DNA of 64,000 bases. Source: Plenodomus lindquistii. Its lineage: Eukaryota; Ascomycota; Dothideomycetes; Pleosporales; Leptosphaeriaceae. The stretch spans positions 124,001 to 188,000 of the forward strand of contig JANUWI010000020.1 in the NCBI GenBank assembly GCA_025504975.1. The letters run 5' to 3'. A program made the translations under genes and the position numbers. Positions within the stretch are counted from its first letter, which is position 1. Each line of letters opens with the position of its first letter. The notes below the pieces were generated by a model that ran no database searches, was not told the origin of the DNA, and saw only the letters and a program-made list of their open reading frames with translations. Positions 44,509-55,125 of the stretch are shown here, piece after piece.

Positions 44509-44564
44509 GCCATAACTTTGCGTGACTTCTACTCTGCTTAGACTGAATACCCATATGTGCAAGC

Positions 44565-45542
44565 TCAGAACTCCTCGACTGTGATTCCCGCGTGTCTGAA
44601 GTGGCCTCTGGCGCTGTCCTGCTTCCCGCCTACAGCGTCAATGCACCATTCTAGAAAAGAATCAAACCCTTGCCCCGGTGCGTCTTCGAAGGCACGCCAG
44701 TTCTTCTTGATAAACGCCTTCAGCTCGGCAAAGAACTCTTCAATCAGGTTCAGATCAGGCGAGTAAGGGGGCAGGTACATCAGCTTAACGCCAGCGTCGC
44801 AGCACATCTGCTCGAGTCGCTCCGTGTGGTGGAACGATGCATTGTCCATCACGAGCACAGACTTTGGTTCCGGCCACCTACCGCAGTGCGGGAGGAGCTG
44901 CTCTATGTAGTCCTCGAACACGGCGCTGTCTGTCGAGCCCTGATACACACGTGAGAGCAAGATGCCGTCCTGAGCGTACGCCGGCAGGATCTGATATCGC
45001 CGGTTGCGGTGGAACTTGGCCACCTGGACGGGTGCTACGCCGTGGGGCGACCAGCCTGTCCGCCTGAAGCCGATGCGCTTATCGCAACCAGCCTCTTCGA
45101 TAAAGACAAGGTGGTAGGACTGGAACTGTGTCAGATTATAGAGGTAAAAGTCTCGCAGGTCTGCGTTCTGTTCCTTCGCGATCTGCCGAGCAGCCTTTTT
45201 CGACCAACCTATGTCCTTTAATGCTCTGCTGATGCTGTGTGTCGACACTTGGACCTCAAACTTGTCCCACAGGATGACGGCCATCTCCTCCTGGTACAGC
45301 CCTGGCTTCTCGAGCAGATGGTCGCACGGAACGCCCAGCATAGGCGGCGTGATGGACTGACGCCTCCCACCTCCGTTCGCTGGAGCTCTGGTGGAGTTGA
45401 AGTATCGGAGATTGGACCTTATTGCCTTGATCGAGCGCTCGCTGCAGCCAGCCACCACGGCCATCTGAGCAGTAGTAAGCGTCCCCGCAAAGATCATGTC
45501 ACGAATCAGGTCGTGCTGCGAGGCAGCAAGGTTCGGGGCCAT
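44565..45542 (-). CDS. Tc1/IS630-type DD34E transposase, catalytic Asp replaced
   Basis: From ATG 45542 (MAPNLAASQHDLI) the product has 325 residues. Helix-turn-helix: LTTAQMAVVAGCSERSIKAI. Second HTH region: HSISRALKDIGWSKKAARQI. DDE_3 domain: HLVFIEEAGCDKRIGFRR, VLVMDNASFHHTERL, LPPYSPDLNLIEEFFAELK. The first catalytic position, normally Asp in V-D-E-S-G-type strings, is Glu here (FIEEAG); the second Asp and the final Glu are kept. The frame is open to 45683, but only through a GTG start. No terminal inverted repeats were found next to it. Length is normal for the family, but the substitution probably stops cleavage. Confidence 0.82.
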   Translation of the reverse strand: MAPNLAASQHDLIRDMIFAGTLTTAQMAVVAGCSERSIKAIRSNLRYFNSTRAPANGGGRRQSITPPMLGVPCDHLLEKPGLYQEEMAVILWDKFEVQVSTHSISRALKDIGWSKKAARQIAKEQNADLRDFYLYNLTQFQSYHLVFIEEAGCDKRIGFRRTGWSPHGVAPVQVAKFHRNRRYQILPAYAQDGILLSRVYQGSTDSAVFEDYIEQLLPHCGRWPEPKSVLVMDNASFHHTERLEQMCCDAGVKLMYLPPYSPDLNLIEEFFAELKAFIKKNWRAFEDAPGQGFDSFLEWCIDAVGGKQDSARGHFRHAGITVEEF

Positions 45543-45689
45543 GTCAGTAGCGACAAGGCCTACATAGAATTGGAGTAGGATTCTGGCCGAGCGGCGGATG
45601 TGCACTGCGGGACCCGTCTGAGGACCAGGGCGTCGATCGTGGTTGACACCAGAAGCGAGTTCCGGCGTGTGACAGTCGCTCACTATGGT

Positions 45690-46142
45690 AAGCGCCGTTC
45701 AGCGGGGGTTGGCGGGCTGAGCAACGGACAGCCAACGACAATAGCAGTCAGGCACCCTCCATCGCCTCGGCTGCCAGCATGCCGCAGATGCTGTGCAGCT
45801 CAGCCTCGCGACAGCTTCGCAACAGCCTTTGTGCGCGATGCTTCTAGATGTTCCACGTCCTACACCACGCACGTGCCGAGATAACGCGATGCTTTCTTTC
45901 GAGCGCCAGTCAAGGAGCCATCGCATCGCGTTATCTCAAGCCAGAGCAAAGAGGATGTATGGTGTAGGATGGAGGATGTGCAGAAGCATCGAGTACGAGG
46001 GCTATCGCGAGGCTGGCTGCGGCATGCTGGTGGTCGAGGCAATCGAGGGGCCTGGCTGCTATTGTCGTTGGCTGTTCGTTGTTCAGCCCGCTCAGCCTGC
46101 CCAGTCCACGCAGTTTGCCAACCCCGCTGAACGGCGCAGGCC
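45690..46142. mobile_element. Foldback (long palindrome) element, about 450 bp
   Basis: The left arm (45690-45894) and right arm (about 45915-46142) are imperfect inverted copies. Ends: GCGCCGTTCAGCGGGG and its complement. Shared inner blocks: ACAGCCAACGACAATAGCAG, CCAGCATGCCGCAG, CGATGCTTCT; around the centre GAGATAACGCGATGC pairs with GCATCGCGTTATCTC. I see no clear target duplication. Confidence 0.8.
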
Positions 46143-46420
46143 AATTATCCGATGATCATACTCACCATGTAGACGGTGCCAAGCACATCAAGTATAGGTC
46201 TGTGCCACAACACCGCATTGCTCTAGACTAATCCAAGTAGGAAATCAGATGAGCGCATAAGAATCAGGGTAGACAATACATCCTGTGACGCCTAACATAA
46301 ACTATTTCCTTCTGTCCCTGCTACCTCCAGACTTGTTAACAAGTCTGGCTACCTCTAGATCTCCCTATAGAGAGGATGCGCTCACCACTCTCTTGCGATT
46401 CACCGCTCTGTCGTTCCGCC

Positions 46421-46797
46421 TAGGCTGGCAAATGGGTCTCCACATTCGGGATCGAAGAAACCTCGATATCTCTATCAAACCAAGTCCAATCCTAACGAAA
46501 GGTAGCTTATTTTGTAGCTACAGACTCGGCCAGCAATGTCTTCATACAAAGTTTTCTGATAAGTTTAACAAGTGACCTGCTATTCCTGCTCGGGACCTTG
46601 ATGAGGAGACCCAAGCATGAAAACTTGGGTTAGCTCATAACTTTTCACCTGTAGGGATTGACAAAAGTCTTTGTATAGCGAACTTGTAGACCTTAAGAGG
46701 GGCTACAAAATGAGCCGCCTTTTGTTAGGATCGGACTTGGTTTGATTGCGATATCGCAGTTTTTCGATCCCGATGCGGAGACCCATTTGCCACACTA
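46421..46797. mobile_element. Second MITE of the same terminal type, about 377 bp
   Basis: The left end TAGGCTGGCAAATGGGTCTC and the right end (complement of TAGTGTGGCAAATGGGTCTC) begin inverted arms of about 95 bp sharing ATCAAACCAAGTCC and CTCATTTTGTAGC-like blocks. The outer 17 bases match the MITE at 436-589. The 8-bp flanks (GTTCCGCC and GTCGAAGC) do not match, so the element is rearranged or old. Confidence 0.7.
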
Positions 46798-47391
46798 GTC
46801 GAAGCGGATATCACGGCCCAAGACAACACTGTAGAGTCGCGAGGATACAGTATGCACAGCTGCATGCACGCGTGGACGGTGCACGTGGTGAACCAGAGAT
46901 GGGATGATGGGATGGCCAGCCTTGCACTGAAATGTGTAGGGCTGCACGTTCCTAGCACGAACGCACTGCAGTATTGGGTGACGCAGCAGCGGCTGCTTCG
47001 GCACGCAAACCACTGTCACGGCTCTATAGATGCTTTGCTAGCGGGACAGGAGGAGAACATAACTATGATGGATGCAGTTCACCGCTTGGGCATCCTCTAC
47101 GCTGATCAGGGCAAGCTAGACAAGGCGGAAGAGATGTACCAGCGGGCGCTGCGAGGAAAGGAGAAGGCACTTGGGCGCGACCACACGTCGACGGTTACCA
47201 CGGTCAACAACCTGGGCGTTCTCTACAAAGATCAGGGCAAGCTAGGCAAGGCGGAAGGGATGCTCGAGCGGGCACTGGAGGGCTACGAAAAGCGCTTTGG
47301 GTCTGATCATCCGCGTTGTTGCAGTCTCCACCGCGATCTTACGACACTTCAAGATCGAGTGGCAGCTTACTTAGTAGTTAGCATATCTTGA
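46798..47391 (+). pseudogene. 5'-truncated NLR fragment (end of NB-ARC plus two TPRs)
   Basis: The open frame starts right at the MITE border with LVEADITAQDN, then RGYSMHSCMHAWTVHVVNQR (the MHD-type region of fungal NB-ARC proteins), WVTQQRLLRHANHC and two 42-residue TPRs (LGILYADQGKLDKAEEMYQR, LGVLYKDQGKLGKAEGMLER). The C-terminus at 47391 looks natural. The P-loop and N-terminal domain are absent upstream; a MITE stands in their place. It is a different TPR type from the other two NLRs of the window, so a separate lineage. Confidence 0.75.
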
Positions 47392-48296
47392 CTTCTTCTT
47401 CTATACTGCAATGTGTCGACTATGCAAGAACTCGTATACTTTAGAATACAGTAATAATTAGCATATTAGCTGCGAGAAGTGCTTAACGTTTAATGTTGGC
47501 AGTATATCAATACAAAGGCCGCGCTATCTTGCTGGTAAGCCCTTTGCTCTATAATACAAAGTACTATGCTAAAGCGCTCTATTTGGTGCAAGCTGCACCT
47601 GTGCCGACGGGCTAACGCTAGGCTTAATCTGTTAAGTGGGGCGACGTAATCCCTGCTTGCCGTGTGGCGCAAACGTTGTTGCAACAGCTTCCGAGGGGAA
47701 GCCGCATTTGCTAAGCACTGTACGACGGTCATTACTCCCAGGCCGAGCGCCTACTGATGCCCCATCCACAGTAATGAAACGTAATCATCATAGGGTACAA
47801 AAAGCTAAGCTAAATCTAGTCTTTGCGTTTTAACACTATTGTGCTGACACGTTGACAGCAGAACGCTATCTGGTATGTATATGCCAAGTAATCCCTGTCT
47901 ATAGTGTGGCGTAAACGGTAAACCTTAGCATAGGGGGAAGCCGATCTCGCTAAGCACGGTATTACAGTTAAGATAGAGGCAGACAGGTTGAGTCGATTAT
48001 TACATAGGACGCACATTTTACTGACTGTAATCCATGTGATAAGCTAGTGTCGACATGGCCCTAACGTTAGATGAATTACAGGACGGTTCGGGAGACAATT
48101 TTGACGCTTGGGGGAACTCGTCCATTGAGGGGAAGAGTGAAACTCATGATAGCGCGTGTTAGCTTGTAGATCGACGTGGGCTTTATGCAGACCGTGACGT
48201 ATTGTCTCTTAATGCTAAGTGCCTACTGGAGCATATTGGATCTCTTGCGTGAGCTCTTTGATCGTCCATCATGTGGTAATCAATAAGCCTCACTAA
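47392..48296. repeat. Decayed DNA with two diverged direct repeats
   Basis: About 90 bp at 47640-47735 and 47885-47975 are related (CGTAATCCCTGCTTGCCGTG against AGTAATCCCTGTCTATAGTG; both with GGGGAAGCCG and GCTAAGCAC). The differences are mostly transitions. No gene seen. Confidence 0.5.
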
Positions 48297-48969
48297 ATGC
48301 TATCTGTTTGGATCGTTCCTCAAGATATCTCTTCTTGCCAGAATAGTAAATCCTGTCTGAAAGGCTTCTGTAGTCCAGGATCGAACACGGTTCACCCAAT
48401 CTTGCACGCAATGGCTGCAAATGCTAGACGCCGAAAACGACAGAAAAAGCCTTCCACCTCTCGTCACCTGCAAGCTGCTGGTGTTGATCAAAGGTCTGGA
48501 GTACGCAAATCGGAGACATTAGTAGCACCAGGGACGCCATCTCATATCATGAGCTGTTCGACGGGCGCGGCACGAGCAACATTTCATACGATTCGCACTA
48601 GGGCTCCGCAGAGTGCAGGCTGCGGTCGAGACGAGATACTCGCTTATCTGCACTCCTTCGGCGCTATGTATCTCTTGGATAATATACCAGGAGCAGACCA
48701 AGTACACTTTTTTGAGCAAGATCACTTCCGTTATGCCTGACCAAAGAAGCTGCTCATTGGCCGCCACGCACAAAGTGGCGATGACATCTATGCGTACATG
48801 ACACCGATGAAGACCGTTTACCGGGTAAACTTCTTTACCGAGAATGCGCGGGGTTACACCGAACTCCACACCGTTCATGAACGGATCTCTAGGAATTGCT
48901 TCGTCTATCTGTTTAATAGAACCTTTCCCAAAGACTCGCAGGTCATCCGTTCAGCTGATACAGCTTGAC
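48297..48969 (+). pseudogene. ORF remnant, family unknown
   Basis: The ORF 48297-48740 ends with ILAYLHSFGAMYLLDNIPG and FFEQDHFRYA; after its TGA the same frame goes on to 48969 with PKKLLIGRHAQSGDDIYAYM, HERISRNCFVYLFNRTFPKD. This suggests an old gene with one nonsense codon. No recognised domain. Confidence 0.3.
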
Positions 48970-50160
48970 TTGCGCTGTTGGTGACATGGTACTTTATTTC
49001 TGCTGGGTTTGTGCAGGCGTGTGTTCTTGAGGAAGGCAAATCATTTCTCAAGCGCTTCTACATCGCACTACGATACGTGGCGACCTATTCTAGCTCCGCT
49101 CCTGTCGCACCATTGCACGAACAATCTGCGCTACGACCACCCGATAGTTCCACCTGCCGGAAATAGAGAGCACTAGATGAGAACATGTGTGAGAGTGATA
49201 TACAGGCGTTTCATAGGGCAAGAAGGATATGTTTATGGGATAGATTACGAATCACATGTAAAACTATCGAGATGATTGAATGTACGGGCAATTAGCTGCG
49301 TCAAGGACTCATACGGCCCCTCCATGAGAACGGGGTGGGTTTAATCGGGATTCCGAGACCGGAAGGTCACTCTCAGGATGTTAAGGATGATAGTGGGCAT
49401 TATTTCAACTGGTACTAGATCAAGTAGGCGCTGTAAATATTTCCCACAACTATAAGTCGTTTATTCGTTCGTTTTAATCGTCTATTCGTTCGTTAGCCGT
49501 TTGCCATAATTTAAAACAGTTCAACCGTTTAAAATATTTCGACCATTTAAACGGTTTGCCTATGTAGGAATGCGGAGCAAGAGAAATCTCTCGTCCTTAA
49601 TAGGATCATGTGGTTAGGTTCAGCATAGTTACGTTTAGGAGCGCTGTTCCGCACAGGTAAAGTCACTCCTTTGCGGCGAATAACCTACCAGTAACTTAGT
49701 CAGTCGAAATTTGCTATCCTTGCGTTCTCATTGGTCTTTACCGGCCCACTGGAATTTTCGCCGCGTAGGGAATGGCCCGTCAAAATTGACCTTGCTTGTA
49801 CTGCTTACTGTCGGGTCATCCACAGATGTAACGAATGTTGATTCTAGATGATGACGAGTCGCTCTCAAGCGTCTCGTACCATTGCAACCAACCACTCACA
49901 TTAAATCTTCGCATATGCGGACTTCCTAATCATTGAGTCATCATCGAACCCTGCTGAGCCTCACTAATCATCAAAAACTCAAACGGAAATCAATTATCCG
50001 GCTAGTTCATTGGGAGGTGTCCGAAATGCAGATGATACCCTCATGAGACAATCATTTGTTTAGCGGTCGCATGTAGTAGTCTGGGTGATCAATACAGGAA
50101 CCTAGGACAGGTTTCCGGGACAGATACATGAAAGCAGGTTGAAAGCCAGCAATGTTAGCT
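48970..50160. other. Intergenic, with AT-rich palindromic stretch
   Basis: 49455-49560 holds repeated CGTTTA/ATTCGTTCGTT strings and an inverted repeat AACCGTTTAAA / TTTAAACGGTT (about 49520-49556). Otherwise no supported gene. Confidence 0.4.
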
Positions 50161-50165
50161 GTTGG

Positions 50166-50174
50166 ATATAAAAA
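50166..50174 (+). promoter_or_regulatory. TATA box of the VOC gene
   Basis: ATATAAAAA lies about 80 bp before the ATG at 50249, a standard fungal core-promoter spacing. Confidence 0.5.
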
Positions 50175-50248
50175 GGCAGACGTTCTCGCTATTGTAGTTT
50201 GAAGATTGATACAGTCGACAATCTGACAATAGCAAAATCTCCCTCAAG

Positions 50249-51025
50249 ATGCACTTCAGTTTTGTCTCCGCTCTTGCCGTGTCCAGTCTCTTCTATTCAT
50301 CCAAAGGTTCGTCCATTGATCAACACCTCGACAGTGTTTGCTAAAAGCGTTCGACAGCCTGGAGTGGTCCCCGCGCGCGCTTCGCGGACCTGAATGTCTC
50401 CCCTTCCGAAGTGCTTGGAATAGTCCCTCAATCGTCAGTTGTTCTATCATCCGTGCGTAAAGAAAAGAGCTATAATGGGACTAGACGTCTGGCGCATGGC
50501 GGTGACCCTGACGTTAGACGCGGGATTGCACAATCTCAAAAGTTGAACCACATCGCCCTACACGTTCCTGATATCGAACAAGCAACCCGATTCTATACAG
50601 AAATACTCGGATTTCGACCATTAACCCGCGATACTCTGCGTTACCGTAGAGCAGACAATCCGGAAGCACACATTTTTCGCATCTATGACGACAGCGAGTT
50701 GAACGAAGTAGTAATCGCCTTTCTTTCTACCAGCGACGGTGTTGGTCTCGAGCTTTTCCAAATCATCGATCCACCAATGTCCGAACCGGCGTCTTTCGAT
50801 TATCGAAGAGGTGGCGTTTTTCATTTTGCAATCACAATCCCCAACCCAGAATTTCTATTAGAGAAAGTAATTGCGGAGGGGGAAAAACAAATTGGCGAGT
50901 CAGTCATTCCATCCCCCGGCAAGGAGAACATGGACGCAAGAGTTGCGCTATACTTCCAAGATCCTTGGGGGAATACGATTGAGGTCAGGAACTGTTCTTT
51001 CGAGGAGATGACAACATTTGTGTGA
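50249..51025 (+). CDS. Secreted glyoxalase/VOC-fold metalloprotein
   Basis: Exon 1 (50249-50306) encodes a signal-peptide-like start (MHFSFVSALAVSSLFYSSKA). A 51-nt intron (50307-50357; GTTCGT...GACAG with TGCTAAA inside) removes an in-frame TAA and joins exon 2 (50358-51025) in phase 1; total 241 residues. Residues 81-230 are a vicinal oxygen chelate domain: KLNHIALHVPDIEQATRFYT, then VGLELFQIIDPP, FHFAITIPN and DPWGNTIEVRN. Likely metal ligands are His84, Glu151, His175 and Glu228. The family includes glyoxalase I and extradiol dioxygenases; the substrate is unknown. A signal peptide is unusual for glyoxalase I. If the intron is not used, the TAA would make this a RIP-type pseudogene. Confidence 0.72.
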
Positions 51026-51119
51026 GGCATTATAGTCTCAATTCTGGTTGTTACCTTGGATTTCAAACCCCTCGCTTCGCAGAACGGGAGTCAGAGCTGG
51101 TGCTCTTTAGCTTCTGGAA

Positions 51120-51660
51120 ATGAATCAACATCCTTTCCTACATACCCTCGAGCAGATCAAGACCGGACTGAAGAACAACACAGAGGGCATCCAACAAGCT
51201 ACCACGAAGATACAACATAACAGCGACACGGCAGAGGAGGCGAGGGCAGCTACAAAGGAGGCAAAGAAGTAGGCAAAACAACACTAGAGATGACAAAGGA
51301 TCTCAAGAACAAGAAGGCACAGGAGCAGGCTAATGCCCCATTGAGTTACGCTGCAGCTGCAGACAAAATTATCCCACTAGCAGCTACATGTAATACACAG
51401 AGTCTCAAGACATCTTCTATGCAGACGCAGCGCGAGATCATCGTCAACATCAGAGACCCACTTACTATCCAAAGCCTGCGGCAAATGAACCCACGTAGTC
51501 TGAAAGTCCATGTGGATCGAGCCATTGAACAGAGCGGAAATGGGAATATAGACAACATAAAGATCGTCTCCTCTAATCAGCTGAAGAGCGAGGTGTCCAT
51601 CTGCTTGCTCTGCGATCGGCCATCTTAAAAGCAAACAATCCCTCGAACAACACAAACGAG
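51120..51660 (+). pseudogene. Relic of a Tad-like LINE ORF1 (gag-like)
   Basis: Pieces in one or two frames read EQIKTGLKNNTEGIQQATTK, then PLSYAAAADK, REIIVNIRDPLTIQSLRQMN and IEQSGNGNIDNIKIVSSNQL. This is the N-terminal gag-like protein of ascomycete non-LTR retrotransposons. Stops and frame changes break it and there is no reverse transcriptase nearby. Confidence 0.7.
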
Positions 51661-51795
51661 ACTCAACTGCGAACGGGCGGAGATGCGTTATGAGGTTGAG
51701 TCAAGGAAATGATAGAGAGAACGTATGAGATCCTTTGTCGTATTTGATCCAGCGGTTGTACTGCGAAGTTTTAGGGCAATACGATGAGTGGGGTA

Positions 51796-53878
51796 TCAGG
51801 GAGGTACCTTTGTAAGTTGGAAACCCAACCGCAAAACTCTCTCCATGCGACACCTTACCGTACTCTCGAACTCCATATATCGCGCCTCTTCATCTTGCTG
51901 CCTCTCAAACCACTTATCTGGGAAATAGTCATGCGCCCAGATCAGTCCGCGCACAAGGTAGTCCTCCGGCAATGGTAGCTCATCCACTCTCTCGCCCACA
52001 CTAGGAAAGACATCCGTCATAAGCAACGTATCGATATCTTGGGCCTGAGTCTGGTTCTGGCTGTGCACCTGGTTTTCGATTTTCACCAACGTATTGAGAA
52101 AAGCAACGAGTTCGGCCCAGGGAATGTCGGCCAGCAGATAGGAAACGTGATTGTTTGCAGCGAATGAGGTGAGGTAGGAGAGCATGATATGTACGTGAGG
52201 AAGCACGTTCTTGTCGCCGATGCGGCGGAGGACTAAAGCGAAGGTGTCATTGGTGAATGATATGGCGGCAAGAAATGTGGAATCTTTCTTTAGGTCCTTG
52301 AGTTTCTTGGATAGCTCGAATTCCGGGATTGAGAGGGGTGTGGGGTCATGTTGGTCGGCGGGAGCTGCAGTACGAAGGGGCTCCTCGTGGGCTGCAGGGA
52401 ATTTCTTGGCTTTCTCGTGAATCTCGGTTAGAAATACTTGTCGAAGAACATTCTCATCTACGCCGTACTCGAATCCTCCAGCGACATTGGTCACGGCTAT
52501 GTAAACGCCTTGTTCCTTCCATTTGGCTGTCACGCGGCCGATGTGGTTGTCCAAATTACCCATGAAGTCCTGCTTGGCGATCTGGAAGTCGTCCAAGGAC
52601 AATTTTTCAAAGAGAAGGGCATGAGCTTTGATGAAATTTGTGTCAATAGGCAGAGCGTACGAGTAGGTAGCAACCGCACGTCCAAGAATTGGATCCAATA
52701 ATGTGAGAATGGACTCCTGAGCACTTGGGAATGGCTTAACGCATGTCAGAGATCTGGCATAGTAGTATAGCTGCTGGAGAGCGTTGGGCCTGACAAGAAT
52801 GGCCAGATGATGGTAGAGCCTTCTAACGGTGGGGTTCTTATCAGCCGCTTTCGTGTACTAGGAACGTGCGACCCCAGCCCATGTTTCGCGGTCCCGGATG
52901 TCCTTATCCTCGATGGCCATCTGGTAGCGGCCCAAATCTCCAAGGCATTTGATCTAGGTATCCTTAAATGCTGGCACAGTCTCGTAAAGCAACGCCATCA
53001 TTTGGTACGTGAGATAAATAAAGGTAAGCATGTAGTTGATGCTGCCTGGCAGACGATGACAAAGCAGTTCGAGAAATGAATGTATGCCGTGCTTCCACAT
53101 GCGTTCAGTCATAGAATACTTAGCTGCAAGCCGCCTTAATACTAGAGAAGCTGACGCATGTTAGGACGCCAGGAAAACTACAACAACGCATACACTGTCA
53201 GTAAAAGTCCTTTTCATACATATACAGCGACTTACAATCATGGTGCTCATGCAATAAAGTCTGATGCAGTGCGATCAAGGCTTGCCAGTGATCGGAGGCT
53301 AATTTACTATCAGAATTATCCTGTGCAGCTGCGGCTTCAGCGCGATCGACGTGCATGCACTTTGTCTCTACTATCATCAGCCCAGCATATATAGACTTCA
53401 CTTCAGAAGCAAGCTGCTCTTGTGATAGTGGGCGACTATCTGGCTGGAGCAGCAAACCAGGGTATCGATTATCATAACGTTAGAGCTCTATTATGCCTGG
53501 TTGCCGTTAAGCATGACCCTGCCTTGGAGCAACACGGTGAGGAGATTAACAGGCAGGTGATTGTGGTTAGAATTTGATCGGTCTAGCGGCATCATTCGAC
53601 CAATCACTTGCAGGTTCCGGTTTTATTTAATGTGAAGGTAGGACGCCATGCATCTCTTGCTTATAGTTGTAGAGCTGCTGCTCTTGCGATTTCGCCTTAT
53701 TTCGATCAGAAGGAATAGCGTAGGGCATTTTTCTTGAAGACTCCGTGCTCATGTATGGCTCAGATTCTGCTAGCCGCTTATTTCTAGAGGGAGGCGATGA
53801 TTAACGGTCATTGTTAGCTTCGAGGGTAAGACCACCAATGTCAGGCGTAGACCGGTCTCCAGCAGTGGCCTCTGACAT
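51796..53878 (-). pseudogene. EST1/SMG7-type DNA/RNA-binding domain protein, RIP-like nonsense codons
   Basis: From ATG 53878 (MSEATAGDRSTPDIGG) the gene runs to 51796 over several exons. Pieces in order: SSPPSRNKRLAESEPYM after a TAA (53803-53801); GLLLQPDSRPLSQEQL and WQALIALHQTLLHEHHD (53198-53455); MWKHGIHSFLELL; TYQMMALLYETVPAFKDT, TAG, IKCLGDLGRYQMAIED; RDRETWAGVARS, TAG, YTKAADKNPTVRRLYHHLA; LQQLYYYARSL; and the long final block with LPEDYLVRGLIWAHDYFPD and RMERVLRLGFQL. Both TAG codons (52956-52954, 52860-52858) stand where Trp is expected, so TGG to TAG. EST1-type proteins act at telomeres or in mRNA decay; this fungal branch is expanded and uncharacterised. The final 300-residue block is open and could be misannotated as a gene. 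Confidence 0.78.
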
Positions 53879-55125
53879 TTGCTCTAATCTTCTAGAGGCG
53901 TTAAAACTTGCTAAAAGACAGAAGGGGGGTTTGTCAATCACCTAAGTTTTAGAGCAGCCTCCTTGAGACGTGAACGAGCAACACGAGGATCCACCCCTTG
54001 GATTTCTAAGCTATGTTCGGCCTTCACGTGGTCGCACAGCTGGGCTATGTTCGAAAAGATTCGGTCATGATGATCGGAGTAGGGGCAAGTCAGAGTTCCG
54101 CCTTTCAAGTCTATATTGGGCTGGGTGTAAAGCGTCTAGGCGAAGGAAGATTGCATTGGGCGATGAAGTAGATGATCCGGTTTAAGGGGCAAAGAAACGC
54201 TGTTTTGGTGTGAGAGAGCGATGAGGTGTGGGACTGACAGCCTCACGCGCGATAGTACTAACGGAACGTATAATTAAGTGTGGAAGGAGCAAGTACGAAG
54301 ACTGAAAGTCTGACGTTGGCAGTTCTTTCGAAATATGTCTCCTAACGCTCTAGGATCGTAAGACTCTGAGGCTTACTGCCTTTTTCTATGTGTAGTGGGT
54401 CGCAAAATAGCATGAGCAGGTAATAAGGCAAACACAAGCAGGCAACGAGGCAAAAGGCCTGAGCTTGAAGCCCTGGATACGGAAGCAAACGACCGTTAGC
54501 CACAGGGACCTACACAATCGTTCCCTTATGAATGTTCTACTTCGCGTAAGGCGCCACTAAGCCTGGCTTTATCCTTAAAACTAAGATCCTATTAAGTATA
54601 CGGCGTGAAGATAACTTGGAATTCATTTTCGGAACCTGCTCTATACTAGTCCATAGTTCACACTGTATTATAGTAGCCCCACAACAAGGGCGCATAGCCT
54701 TTCCTTCCGGTGGACTAGGGAACAATGCATCAATCAACGCGTTTAATACCTACTTCAGCATGTTAGTCTCAAGTAAAGTCCAAGACACCTCTAAGCTGCT
54801 TGCAGTTAGGTATGCTAAGCCGCTAGCAAGCCGCTACGCCATCTTTGTGCACTATAACTAGGTACCGGATGGTAGTAATACAAGGCAGCACTCTATACCT
54901 AAGCTGAACTTTACAACGGTAATGACTAAGTAATAGGAGCAGATAAGAGAGGATGCAGGTAGAGATAGTATACAGATATGTCCTGCTTAAGTGGAGTTTG
55001 TGAAGCGTTTGGTCTATGGCAAGGTGTTGTGTTGAGTCCCGTGACAAACTAGTAAATGCTTGGCGCGCCGCAAAACCAGACACGCGATCAAAAACCCCTC
55101 TACGCAAACAAACCACAACAACAGC
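53879..55125. other. Intergenic with weak ORF remnants
   Basis: A minus-strand remnant at 54537-54737 (ALFPSPPEGKAMRPCCGATI, TSIEQVPKMNSKLSSRRILN) continues through stops on both sides and may be a decayed repeat protein. Nothing else supported. Confidence 0.3.

Noticed and set aside
51796..52698. 300-residue ORF as an intact independent gene
   Set aside because: Its start is not an ATG, and upstream DNA continues the same domain through two TAG codons, so it is the 3' block of a broken gene.
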